Shown here: positions 42,371-50,041 of the stretch, in pieces | How the letters are laid out: each line of letters opens with the position of its first letter | How positions within the stretch are numbered: the stretch's first letter is position 1 | Source: Planctomycetota bacterium | GTDB taxonomy: Bacteria > Planctomycetota > PUPC01 > DSUN01 | Assembly (NCBI GenBank): GCA_035384565.1 | Contig: DAOOIT010000018.1 | Span: 30,405 to 94,404 of the forward strand | Length of the DNA stretch: 64,000 nt | Direction of reading: 5' to 3' | Translations under genes and position numbers: made by a program | The notes under the pieces: model-generated | Told to the model about the DNA's origin: nothing | Database searches by the model: none | Seen by the model: only the letters and a program-made list of their open reading frames with translations

Positions 42371-42786
42371 GTGCTCCCAGTCGGGTCATGTTTTCCACTT
42401 CCACCTTTGGTGCCTTGCTGCGCCGGGACCGCGCTGACCACGAGCGCGCAAGGCGGATATACGAACAGCTTCTCGACTGCGAAGCTGAGCTATGGACGAC
42501 GAACTACACTCTCTTGGAACTCGCTCACACCTATGACCGCGACACACTGACCAAGCTGTTGAGTGCAGTGGACGAGTTCTTCCATATCATGTGGGTAGGC
42601 CAGCCACTGCACTCGGAGGCGCGGCACCAGTACCTAGCGCAACCAGACTTACGGGCATCGTTTTCGGAAGTCATCTCTGAGGTTGCCGCGCGCAGAATCG
42701 GAGCGATTCCCTTCCCGATCGCGCGTACATCATGTGATCAGGGCACGGGTACGTGTCACACCTCTGATCACACCGAGGGCACGTAA
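42367..42786 (+). CDS. PIN-like protein with lost catalytic acids
   Basis: The 139-residue protein follows the layout of a VapC-type PIN domain: a short first strand (RVMFSTSTFGALLRRDRADH), helices, the block ELWTTNYTLLELAHTYDRDT with the conserved Glu, and SFSEVISEVAARRIGAIPF where the third acidic site should be. In active PIN RNases the first motif is DTS and the third contains Asp; here they read STS and SEV, and the final TxD is missing. It may be an inactive relative, or truncated, as the last 20 residues look random and are encoded over a 9-bp inverted repeat. It is the last gene of the ParA operon. Confidence 0.6.
   Translation: MSAPSRVMFSTSTFGALLRRDRADHERARRIYEQLLDCEAELWTTNYTLLELAHTYDRDTLTKLLSAVDEFFHIMWVGQPLHSEARHQYLAQPDLRASFSEVISEVAARRIGAIPFPIARTSCDQGTGTCHTSDHTEGT
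42733..42772. repeat. Nine-bp perfect inverted repeat at the end of the PIN-like gene
   Basis: TGTGATCAG (42733-42741) and CTGATCACA (42764-42772) are separated by 22 bases. It overlaps the last codons of the PIN-like gene and could be a terminator hairpin, an operator or the edge of an inserted segment. Confidence 0.5.
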
Positions 42787-43021
42787 TCGCCAGATGCACG
42801 AGTGCTATGGCTCACCATGCGATCCTTGAAGTGGCAGATGCGGTGCCACATGCGTGCCAGACACGCGATGGAGCGCCACACGATGGAGGTGTAAGCCCTG
42901 TAGTATCCAACGCTTGGCAATGGCGAGGGAATCGGGCGGCGCGAAAGGGTGTCGCGGGTGAGGCGCGGCCGCGGGGCGAGCGCCCATGCTTGCTCATTCC
43001 TGAGGGGGAGGAAGTGAGCAA

Positions 43022-43070
43022 GTATGGGTGGAATGGCGAGGATCGGCGATTCTCGCCGTTCCGGCCATAC
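43022..43070. repeat. Long imperfect hairpin
   Basis: The arm at 43022-43040 pairs with 43052-43070 over 19 bases with three mismatches, around an 11-base loop. The inner stem is GGCGAG/CTCGCC. It lies downstream of the GH5-like gene, so it may act as its terminator. Confidence 0.6.
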
Positions 43071-43110
43071 CGGCTCTGTGGGGGCGGTGAGCGAGTATGG
43101 AGGGGGCGGC

Positions 43111-43160
43111 CGCGGAGCGGCCAAGAGGGGCGTCCCACACGCGGAGCGCAGGGACGAGGG
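43111..43160. repeat. Second copy of the palindromic repeat found at 1-50
   Basis: Starts CGCGGAGCGGCCA like position 1 and ends GCGCAGGGACGAGG, with small insertions between. Both copies pair a CGTCCC-containing arm with a GGGACG-containing arm. Confidence 0.65.
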
Positions 43161-43195
43161 GAAGTGTCGGCTCCACCGAGAAGGGCGTAGATGGC

Positions 43196-45004
43196 TCACC
43201 AGGCGGGCTTGCGCTCGGAGCGCTCGATGAGGGGCTCGACGCGGCAGGCGACGTCGGGGGCTTTGACCAGGGGCGAGAGCTGGAGGACCAGGCCGGCGCC
43301 ATCGGCCGTGGCCTGGGCTTCGGTGATGGTGCCGCCGTTGTAGGTGTCCCACCACTCGATGCGGTACGGGCCGGGCCGGAGGCCGGGGAGCCGGAAGGCG
43401 AAGGGTTCGAGGAGCCGAGCAGGTTCCTTCTTGACGAGTCGGCGGTGCCAGGTGTTGCGGCGGTCCTGGAACCAGAGGAGGGCCTGGGCGTCGGTGCGGA
43501 GGCCGACGATGCGGAGGTTGCCGCGCTCGTCGTCGCGGACGGGCTGCCAGGGCTGCCCTGTCCAGTCCACGCCGGCGAGGAACCGGCCGAGGGCGCGGTA
43601 GTGGTAGTAGAGGTCGTTGGGCTCGACGTAGTTGTCCCACCACCAGAGCATGGGAGCGCCGGCAGCGCCGCCGAGGGAGGAGGCCCAGAGGGCGTTGTGG
43701 AGGTGGATGCCGGTGCGGTCGAGGGCGTTGAGGCGGTTGTCGCTGCCGGTGGGGTGGAAGCCGAATTCGGCGATGAGGTAGGGCTTGCGGAACTGCTCGA
43801 AGTCCTGCGCCTGGTCGAGCACGAGGGCGGCGGCGTCGTATTGTTTGGGCGTGGGCTCCCAGCCGTCGTGGATGTAGGCGTGGAGCTGGACGAAGTCGAG
43901 CGCGGGCATGGCCCAGAACTCGGGCCAGTCGGTGTAGGCGGCGAGGGTGTTGGTGACGAGGTGCTGATAGGGGTCAGTGCGGTGCAGTTCGGCGGCCATC
44001 TGGGCGGTCCAGTCGAGCATGTAGGGCTCCTTGCGCGAGAGCAGCTTGCCGCGCTCGCTGGGCGCGTAGTCCATCTCGTTCCAGAACTCCCAGGCCATGA
44101 TCTGGGGGGCGTGGGCCCATCGGGCGACGATGTAGCGGAGGCGGCGGCGGTAGTGGGTCTTGGCTTCGTCGCTGGTGAAGAAGTCAGCGGGATTGTCACA
44201 CATGCCGCCGTGGGCGCGCCAGTAGGGGCTGTGGCGGCGCTGGGCGAAGTCGTAGAAGTTGTCGAAGCAGAGTTTGAAGGCGAGGCCGTAGGTGCGGGCG
44301 AAGCCGACGATGTGGTCGAGGCGCCAGGCGTTGTCGAGGCGGTAGTCGTCGAGCCTGGCGCCCTCGAGTTCGAGGCTCCAGGAGCACATCCAGATGCGGG
44401 TGAAGTTTTCGTGGGCGGCGGCCATGCGGCGGAAGTAGTTGTCGTAGTCGTAGGTCTTGAGCTGCGAGTCGGCCCAGCAGATGTTGTGGCCGATGGGGAA
44501 GTAGGGCTTGCCCGTCGAGTATTCGAAGTAGCGGGGGTTTCGCCGGCTGACACGGATGAAGCCGGGGCTTCGCGAGTCGGTGGCGACGAATTCACGCGCC
44601 TCCGTGCGGGCTTCGCCGCCGCGGGTCTTCACTGCAACCGTGTAGAGGTGCGGGCCAGCGAGGGTCGGCGTGTAGCGGATCTTCCAGACTCGCTCGCCGC
44701 GGGGCTTGAGCTGCTCCTTGCCGTCCTTGAGGGTCCGCTCGTAGTCCTGGTAGAGGAAGCCCTCGACGGTGCGGGAGCGGCCCGAGCGGTCGGCCACGGT
44801 GGCCGTCAGGGCGATGTCGTCGGGGTCGTAGGGGTTGTGGAAGGCGGCGTCGAGGTCTACCGTGAGTTCGAGCGGGTCGAAGAGGCGCACGGCAGAGGCG
44901 GAGGGGGCGACGCGGAGGATTCTGGGCGCCGCCGTTTGGCCGGCGCGGATCGAGGCGAGGGGGAGCAGGAGCGCGGAGCAACAGACTGCGAGGGCGTGCT
45001 TCAT
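43196..45004 (-). CDS. Secreted GH5-like glycoside hydrolase with DUF5060 domain
   Basis: The 602-residue protein has a signal peptide (MKHALAVCCSALLLPLASIR). Residues about 30-130 match the DUF5060 beta-sandwich (LFDPLELTVDLDAAFHNPYD, YTPTLAGPHLYTVAV). A GH5-type barrel follows from about 150: FPIGHNICWADSQL, TRIWMCSWSLELEGA, then MAWEFWNEMDY with the acid/base Glu near 310, and KPYLIAEFGFHP with the likely nucleophile Glu. A C-terminal beta domain ends the chain. The pair of glutamates supports activity as a retaining beta-glycanase; the substrate is unknown. It follows the phosphoesterase gene by 72 bases and has a weak promoter of its own. Confidence 0.9.
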   Translation of the reverse strand: MKHALAVCCSALLLPLASIRAGQTAAPRILRVAPSASAVRLFDPLELTVDLDAAFHNPYDPDDIALTATVADRSGRSRTVEGFLYQDYERTLKDGKEQLKPRGERVWKIRYTPTLAGPHLYTVAVKTRGGEARTEAREFVATDSRSPGFIRVSRRNPRYFEYSTGKPYFPIGHNICWADSQLKTYDYDNYFRRMAAAHENFTRIWMCSWSLELEGARLDDYRLDNAWRLDHIVGFARTYGLAFKLCFDNFYDFAQRRHSPYWRAHGGMCDNPADFFTSDEAKTHYRRRLRYIVARWAHAPQIMAWEFWNEMDYAPSERGKLLSRKEPYMLDWTAQMAAELHRTDPYQHLVTNTLAAYTDWPEFWAMPALDFVQLHAYIHDGWEPTPKQYDAAALVLDQAQDFEQFRKPYLIAEFGFHPTGSDNRLNALDRTGIHLHNALWASSLGGAAGAPMLWWWDNYVEPNDLYYHYRALGRFLAGVDWTGQPWQPVRDDERGNLRIVGLRTDAQALLWFQDRRNTWHRRLVKKEPARLLEPFAFRLPGLRPGPYRIEWWDTYNGGTITEAQATADGAGLVLQLSPLVKAPDVACRVEPLIERSERKPAW

Positions 45005-45033
45005 AGGGCTCTTTTCTGGTTGCGTTCGTCGCG

Positions 45034-45062
45034 ATCCTATCAGGCCGCGGGCGGGAAAGCAA
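45034..45062 (-). promoter_or_regulatory. Candidate promoter of the GH5-like gene
   Basis: Minus strand: TTGCTT (45057-45062), 17-base spacer, TAGGAT (45034-45039). Both boxes are partial matches; readthrough from recD2 is also possible. Confidence 0.4.
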
Positions 45063-45076
45063 CGTGTCGGGGGCGC

Positions 45077-45946
45077 CTAGAAGTTCAGGAACTTGATGCG
45101 CGAAACGACGTCCTGCTGCGAGAGCTTGCGGTCGAGGGGCAGAAGAGCGTAGGCGCCGTGGGCGTCCTTGCTGTCAATGACCACGAGGTGCGGGTTGGGC
45201 GTGGTGTAGCCCTTCTGGCACGGGTGGTGGCCGCAGACGATGAGGTCTACGCCCATGCGCTCGGCGAAGGCGGCGCTGGTGGGCCGCGCGATGTCGCGGC
45301 CCCAGGCCATGCGGAAGGCGGGGGAGTCGCGGCCGATGTCGGCCTCGCGGGTGGCCTGGGTGAACAACGCGCGGTCGAAAAGGTGCACGTACTTACCGTC
45401 GGGCAGCGAGTGGCACAGGAGGATGCCGTGGGCGGTGACGGCGGCCCAGGGGAGCGAGCGGAGGAAGCGGTTGTAGGCCTTGCGGATGACGTCGGCGTTG
45501 AATTGGTAGGCCTCCTGGAGGGCCGTGTTGAAGACGCTGAGGACCGAGCGCCCCTGCTTCATGATCTCGAGGCCGCAGAGCTCGGCGATGTCGTGGTTGC
45601 CGAGCAGGAAGTGCACCTGGCCGGGATAGACGGTCTTGTAGATGGCGGCCTCTTCGAGGAGCTGGTACGAGCGGTCGGGGGTGTCGGCGTACATCGCGTG
45701 CAGCAGTTCCTGGAGGAGGATGTGGCGCTGGGGATGGTGGCCGAGGTCGGCGATGCGGGTGATGCGGCGGAAGTTCGAGAGGTTGCCGTGGAGGTCGCCG
45801 GTGGCCATCAGCTCGCCTGTGCGGGGGAGCTCGAGGAGGCGGCCGCGCAGGCAGGGGTCCTGCTCGTTCATCGCGGCGGCGCGGGCCATGAGGTCCATCA
45901 CGTAGTCGGGCGGCCGGGGTGCGGGCTCGACAGGCTCGTGTTCCAC
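45077..45946 (-). CDS. PPP-type metallophosphoesterase
   Basis: Two-metal phosphatase of the calcineurin-like superfamily, 289 residues, cytoplasmic. Signature motifs are MATGDLHGNLSNF (GDLHG in place of GDxHG), HFLLGNHDIAE (GNHD), LLCHSLPDG and VCGHHPCQKGY, with all metal ligands present. The order resembles Ser/Thr phosphatase-like and Ap4A hydrolase-like proteins; the substrate cannot be told. The GTG at 45946 lies three bases after the recD2 stop and uses the GGAGG in the end of recD2 as its ribosome site, so the two are cotranscribed. Confidence 0.92.
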   Translation of the reverse strand: MEHEPVEPAPRPPDYVMDLMARAAAMNEQDPCLRGRLLELPRTGELMATGDLHGNLSNFRRITRIADLGHHPQRHILLQELLHAMYADTPDRSYQLLEEAAIYKTVYPGQVHFLLGNHDIAELCGLEIMKQGRSVLSVFNTALQEAYQFNADVIRKAYNRFLRSLPWAAVTAHGILLCHSLPDGKYVHLFDRALFTQATREADIGRDSPAFRMAWGRDIARPTSAAFAERMGVDLIVCGHHPCQKGYTTPNPHLVVIDSKDAHGAYALLPLDRKLSQQDVVSRIKFLNF

Positions 45947-45949
45947 GTC

Positions 45950-48154
45950 TCAGTCCTCCGGGGGGAAAGGCTCGTGGGGCCGGGCGTTGGCCAGGCGCTC
46001 GCGGAGCAGGGAGTGGCGTTCGCGGATGCGGTCGTTGCGCACGGCGATGGCGATGGCCCGTTTCGTGCCGACGAGGACCACGAGGCGCCGGCCGCGCGTG
46101 ACCGCGGTGTAGAGGAGGTTGCGTTGGAGCATCATGTAGTGCTGGGTGAGGATGGGCACGACCACGGCGGGGTACTCGCAGCCCTGGGACTTGTGGATGG
46201 TGATGGCGTAGGCGGGCACGAGTTCGTCGAGTTCGTCGGGGCCGTAGGCCAGCTCGCGCTCGTCGAGGCGCACAATCACCTGCCCCGCGTCAGGGCGGGC
46301 CTCGAGCACGCGGCCGAGGTCGCCGTTGAAGACCTCTTTGTCGTAGTTGTTGCGGATCTGCATGACCTTGTCGCCGGGGCGGAAGCCGCGCCCGCCGGGC
46401 GTCTCGGCGGGATTGAGCCGCTCGCGGAGCCGCTCGTTGAGGGCCTGGGCGCCCACGGCGCCGCGGTGCATGGGGGCCAGCACCTGGATATCGTCCACGG
46501 GGTCGAGGCCGTAGGCGGCGGGCAGGCGGCGCGCGACGAGGTCGAGCACCGTCTCCGCCGCCTCCTCGGGGTCGGCGCGCTCCAGGAAGAAGAAGTCCCG
46601 GGCAGGCCCCTCGCCGGGGCCGTTGAGGGCCGGCATCTCGCCGCGGTTGATGCGGTGAGCGTTGCCGACGATGAGGCTGTGGGCCTCCTGGCGGAAGATG
46701 TCGGTGAGGCGCGCCACGGCGGCCACGCCCGAGGCGATGACGTCGCGCAGCACGCTGCCGGGCCCGACCGACGGGAGCTGGTCCACGTCGCCCACGAGCA
46801 CGAGGACAGTCTGCGGGCTGAGCGCGCGGGCGAGATGGCAGGTGAGCAGGAGGTCGAGCATGGACGCCTCGTCCACGATCACCACGTCGGCCTGAAGGGG
46901 GTTCCGCTCGTTGTATTCGAAGGCGCTGGTGCGCGGCTGGTATTTGAGGAGGCGATGAATGGTCATGGCGTCGGTGCGGGTGACCTCGGCGAGGCGCTTG
47001 GCGGCGCGGCCGGTGGGCGCGCCGAGGGCGACCCGCAGCCGCCGCGCCTGGAAGATCTCGACCAGGCAGCGGAGCACGGTGGTCTTGCCCACGCCCGGGC
47101 CGCCGGTGATGACGGTGAGCTTGCTGGCCACGGCCTTGCGCAGGGCATCCTGCTGCCCGGGCGGGAGCTGGATGCGGACCTGACGCTGGACCCACTCGAC
47201 CGCCCTGCCCGCGTCAATGGGCGGAAATGGGGCGGGCGTAGCGGCCAGCTCCGCGAGCCTCTGGGCGACGCCCGTCTCGGCCGCGTGCAGGGCGGGCAGG
47301 TAGACGGGACGCAACGGGTGGGCATCGTCCACCACCAGCTCGCCGCCGACGCGCTGGGCCTCGATGGCGGCCTCGACCTGCTCGACGGGCACCTCGAGCA
47401 TGCGGCTCGCTGCCTCGGCGAGGGTCCGCTGGGGATAGCAGGCGTGGCCGTCGTCGCCCAGCTCGCGCAGCGCGTGCACCACTCCGGCGGCGGCGCGCTG
47501 GGGCGAGTCGTGCGGGATGCCCAGGTTGGCCGCGATGCGATCGGCGGTGCGGAACCCCACGCCGAAGATGTCGGCGGCCAGGCGATAGGGGTTGTCGCGC
47601 ACGATCGAGATGGCCGAGCTGCCGTACGTCTTGTAGATTCGCGCCCCCACGGCGGGCGAGACGCCGTACTCGTGGAGGAACACCATCACTTCGCGCAGGC
47701 CCTTCTGCGCGCCGTAGGCCTCGATGATCTGCTGCTGGCGCTTACGTCCGATGCCCTCCACCTCGCGCAGCCGCTCGGGCTGGTGCTCGATAACGTCGAG
47801 CGTCGCCTCGCCAAAGCGCTTGACGAGCCGGGCGGCCAGCTCCGGGCCGATGCCGGGCACGAGGCCCGAGCCGAGGTAGCGCTGGATGCCCCGCGCGCTC
47901 GTGGGGGCCACGACCTCGTAGTGCTCGACCTCGAACTGGCGGCCGTGGGTCTTGTGGGTAACCCAGCGGCCCTCGAGGCGCAGCACCTCGCCCTCCTTGA
48001 GCTCCAGCAGCTTGCCCACGGCGGTGACGAGTCCCCCCCGCCCCTCCGGGCGCACGCGCGCCACCGCGTACGCGCGGTCGGGCGCCGAGAAGACCACGCG
48101 CTCGACCGTGCCCTGGAACGACTCGGCCCCTTCGGGGGACTTGAAGAGCGACAT
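45950..48154 (-). CDS. recD2: RecD2-type ATP-dependent DNA helicase
   Basis: Stand-alone 5'-3' SF1B helicase of 734 residues, not part of RecBCD. The N-terminal OB-like segment is followed by tandem helix-hairpin-helix motifs (LVPGIGPELAARLVKRFGEA, EVEGIGRKRQQQIIEAYGAQ). Helicase motifs follow: I GGPGVGKTTVLR, II VVIVDEASMLD, III VGDVDQLPSVGPG, V AITIHKSQGCEYP and VI LYTAVTRGRRLV. The length is normal for RecD2. The ATG at 48154 is six bases after GGAG and gives the family start; upstream sequence is the promoter. Expression is driven by a perfect consensus promoter placed back to back with that of radC, another repair-linked gene. Confidence 0.95.
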   Translation of the reverse strand: MSLFKSPEGAESFQGTVERVVFSAPDRAYAVARVRPEGRGGLVTAVGKLLELKEGEVLRLEGRWVTHKTHGRQFEVEHYEVVAPTSARGIQRYLGSGLVPGIGPELAARLVKRFGEATLDVIEHQPERLREVEGIGRKRQQQIIEAYGAQKGLREVMVFLHEYGVSPAVGARIYKTYGSSAISIVRDNPYRLAADIFGVGFRTADRIAANLGIPHDSPQRAAAGVVHALRELGDDGHACYPQRTLAEAASRMLEVPVEQVEAAIEAQRVGGELVVDDAHPLRPVYLPALHAAETGVAQRLAELAATPAPFPPIDAGRAVEWVQRQVRIQLPPGQQDALRKAVASKLTVITGGPGVGKTTVLRCLVEIFQARRLRVALGAPTGRAAKRLAEVTRTDAMTIHRLLKYQPRTSAFEYNERNPLQADVVIVDEASMLDLLLTCHLARALSPQTVLVLVGDVDQLPSVGPGSVLRDVIASGVAAVARLTDIFRQEAHSLIVGNAHRINRGEMPALNGPGEGPARDFFFLERADPEEAAETVLDLVARRLPAAYGLDPVDDIQVLAPMHRGAVGAQALNERLRERLNPAETPGGRGFRPGDKVMQIRNNYDKEVFNGDLGRVLEARPDAGQVIVRLDERELAYGPDELDELVPAYAITIHKSQGCEYPAVVVPILTQHYMMLQRNLLYTAVTRGRRLVVLVGTKRAIAIAVRNDRIRERHSLLRERLANARPHEPFPPED

Positions 48155-48185
48155 TCCTGGCTCCGGCGCTCCCAGCGCCGCACGG

Positions 48186-48214
48186 ATTATAGCCCGCCCG
48201 CCGGAACGTGTCAA
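48186..48214 (-). promoter_or_regulatory. Perfect consensus promoter of recD2
   Basis: Minus strand: TTGACA (48209-48214), 17-base spacer, TATAAT (48186-48191); all twelve bases match. The start would be near 48179, about 25 bases before the ATG. Confidence 0.88.
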
Positions 48215-48218
48215 CGAC

Positions 48219-48246
48219 TTGATCCGCCGCGGGATTCGGGTATGAT
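48219..48246 (+). promoter_or_regulatory. Promoter of radC
   Basis: TTGATC (48219-48224), 16-base spacer, TATGAT (48241-48246). Its -35 is four bases from the -35 of recD2 on the other strand, so polymerase binding to one could hinder the other. Confidence 0.7.
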
Positions 48247-48280
48247 GCACGGGCCGTCCACCTGCAACGGAGAGCGCGGC

Positions 48281-49357
48281 GTGGAGTTGCGCCGAACCTA
48301 CCGCACCATCGAGCAGCGGCTACGCGAGCTGGCCACCGAGCCGCTCGAGACCCTGCTGGGCCTCTGCGGCGAGGCGCCCGCCGCCTATGCCGATGGCGCG
48401 CCGTTCGAGGACGACCCCGCCCTGCGCCGCCTCCTGAGCCGCCTGGGGCTGATCCCGCGCGCCCGCTCAGCGGCCAACCTCTACGACACCGTGAGCCGCA
48501 TGGCCGAGGCGGCCGGGGAGCGCGCAGCCACGGTGCGGCGCGTGCTCCAGCTCTACTGCTCGCCCGCGGAGGGCATCCGCACCGTCGTGTGCGGCGACCG
48601 GCCCGCCTGCGCCGAGTGCCCGCTGGCCCAGGAGTGCGCCTTTCATCAGCGCGCGCCGCGCATCCGCGAACTGCCCGAGGACGAGCGGCCGCGCGAGCGC
48701 CTCATCGCGGGCGGCGAGGGCGCGCTCTCGGACGCCGAGCTGCTGGCGATCATCCTGCGCACCGGCACCACCGAGGAGACCGCCGTGGGTCTCGGCCAGA
48801 GGCTGCTGGCCCGCTTCGGCAGCTTGCGGGCCATCGCCACCCGCAGCGTGCGCGAGCTGTCGGCCGTCAAGGGCATCGGCCCGGCCAAGGCGGCCCAGGT
48901 GAAGGCCGCCGCCGAGATCGGCCGCCGCATGGCCCAGCGAGCCGCCGTCGAGCCCGGCCGCCCCATCGCCGACAGCCAGGCCGTCTGCGACTTCACCCGG
49001 CCCCGCCTCCGCGACCAGAAGAAGGAGACCTTTCTCGTCCTCCTCCTCGACGCCCGCAACCGCCTGATGCGCGACGTCGAGGTCTCGGTCGGCAGCCTCA
49101 CCGCCAGCCTGGCCCACCCGCGCGAGGTGTTCCACGAGGCGGTGCGCGACAGCGCCGCCGCCATCGTGTGCGTGCATAACCACCCGACCGGCGACCCGAC
49201 GCCCAGCCCGCGCGACATCGAGATCACGGCCAAGCTCCACGCGGCCAGCCAGGTGCTCGGCATCACGCTCCTCGACCACGTCATCGTGGGCGAGAGCACG
49301 CACTACAGTTTCGCCGACGAGGGCCGCTTGCCGCGCGACCGGCGCCACGATGGGTAG
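48281..49357 (+). CDS. radC: RadC-family JAMM protein with N-terminal HhH-GPD-like iron-sulfur motif
   Basis: The 358-residue protein ends in a complete RadC unit: a UPF0758 helix-hairpin-helix part (ELLAIILRTGTTEETAVGLG, LSAVKGIGPAKAAQVKAAAE) and a JAMM metal site (CVHNHPTGDPTPSPRDIEIT). RadC proteins are linked to DNA repair and natural transformation, but their reaction is uncertain. The first 130 residues are extra. They include LYDTVSRMAEAAGERAATVR and then CGDRPACAECPLAQEC, a CX5CX2CX5C cluster like the [4Fe-4S] loop closing Nth/MutY glycosylases. The GTG at 48281 is six bases after GGAGAG and fits the promoter. The N-terminal part may be a remnant of a HhH-GPD glycosylase; its own active-site Lys/Asp cannot be identified. 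Confidence 0.9.
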   Translation: MELRRTYRTIEQRLRELATEPLETLLGLCGEAPAAYADGAPFEDDPALRRLLSRLGLIPRARSAANLYDTVSRMAEAAGERAATVRRVLQLYCSPAEGIRTVVCGDRPACAECPLAQECAFHQRAPRIRELPEDERPRERLIAGGEGALSDAELLAIILRTGTTEETAVGLGQRLLARFGSLRAIATRSVRELSAVKGIGPAKAAQVKAAAEIGRRMAQRAAVEPGRPIADSQAVCDFTRPRLRDQKKETFLVLLLDARNRLMRDVEVSVGSLTASLAHPREVFHEAVRDSAAAIVCVHNHPTGDPTPSPRDIEITAKLHAASQVLGITLLDHVIVGESTHYSFADEGRLPRDRRHDG

Positions 49358-49368
49358 GCAAATGGGGT

Positions 49369-49398
49369 TTGACTTGCGGCGCACAAATCTCCTACAAT
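49369..49398 (+). promoter_or_regulatory. Promoter of the hdrCBA-flxD operon
   Basis: TTGACT (49369-49374), 18-base spacer, TACAAT (49393-49398). The start would be near 49405, with a leader of about 48 bases to the hdrC ATG. Confidence 0.78.
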
Positions 49399-49452
49399 AG
49401 CAGAGGTAGGGGAGGTGCGCCAAGAGCCAAAAACCGATAGAAAAGGTCAACA

Positions 49453-50040
49453 ATGCAACTGCAAGTGTCGCGCGCCCAGGTCGACTCCGACTGGAAACGC
49501 GAGGTCGAGCGGCGGCTGGGGCGCAAGCTGGCCGACTGCTATCAGTGCGGCAAGTGCACCGCCGGCTGCCCGGTGTCGTTCGAGATGTTCCACCCCATCC
49601 ACGCGATGATGCGCCTGGCCCAGCTCGGGCGCAAGGACGAGGCCCTCCGCTCGCGCTCCCAGTGGGTGTGCGCAGCCTGCGAAGCGTGCTCGACGCGCTG
49701 CCCGAAGGACGCCGAGCCGGCCCGCCTGATGACCGTGCTGCGCGAGATGGCCCAGGAAGAGGGCCTCGTGAACGCCAACGAGGCCGACATCTACGACTTC
49801 CACCAGTCGTTCCTCGCCAGCATCCGCCGCTTCGGCCGCGTCTACGAGATGGGCTTCATCGCCGCTTACAAGCTCAAGAGCCCGCTCCGGCGCGGCCCGC
49901 AGGACCTGCTCACCTTCCCCAAGATGCTCAAGCGCGGCAAGCCCGGCCTCCTGCCGCACAAGATTCAGAACGTCGCCGCCATCCGGCGCATCTTCGACCG
50001 CTGCCAGCTTCAGAAAGCCCCCGAGAGGAAGTCGGACTGA
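49453..50040 (+). CDS. hdrC: Heterodisulfide reductase subunit C
   Basis: Iron-sulfur subunit of the soluble HdrABC complex, passing electrons from HdrA to HdrB. The 195-residue protein carries two [4Fe-4S] motifs, CYQCGKCTAGCP (residues about 29-40) and CAACEACSTRCP (about 73-84), and an extended helical C-terminus, the usual HdrC plan. It is the first gene of the operon, after a clear promoter; a modest ribosome site (AAAAGGT) precedes the ATG. It is followed after one base by hdrB. The identity is supported by the complete set of neighbours. Confidence 0.95.
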   Translation: MQLQVSRAQVDSDWKREVERRLGRKLADCYQCGKCTAGCPVSFEMFHPIHAMMRLAQLGRKDEALRSRSQWVCAACEACSTRCPKDAEPARLMTVLREMAQEEGLVNANEADIYDFHQSFLASIRRFGRVYEMGFIAAYKLKSPLRRGPQDLLTFPKMLKRGKPGLLPHKIQNVAAIRRIFDRCQLQKAPERKSD

Positions 50041-50041
50041 C

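Larger units (their letters stand above)
42787..43195. other. Intergenic region with palindromic repeats, 42.8-43.2 kb
   Basis: From 42787 to about 43018 there is no gene I can support; composition resembles the ParA operon at first and returns to GC-rich by 42900. Two palindromic repeats follow (43022-43070 and 43111-43160). The stop of the GH5-like gene is at 43196. Confidence 0.5.

Noticed and set aside
42787..43018. Remnant transposase or gene on the minus strand
   Set aside because: A short open frame exists but shows no family motif, and its composition changes midway; not enough to call a pseudogene.
43097..48280. A very long open frame on the plus strand leading into radC
   Set aside because: It lies opposite the well-supported GH5-like, phosphoesterase and recD2 genes. 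GC-rich third positions leave the opposite frame free of stops, and its predicted protein is low-complexity Glu/Val/Gly. Only the part from 48281 is real.
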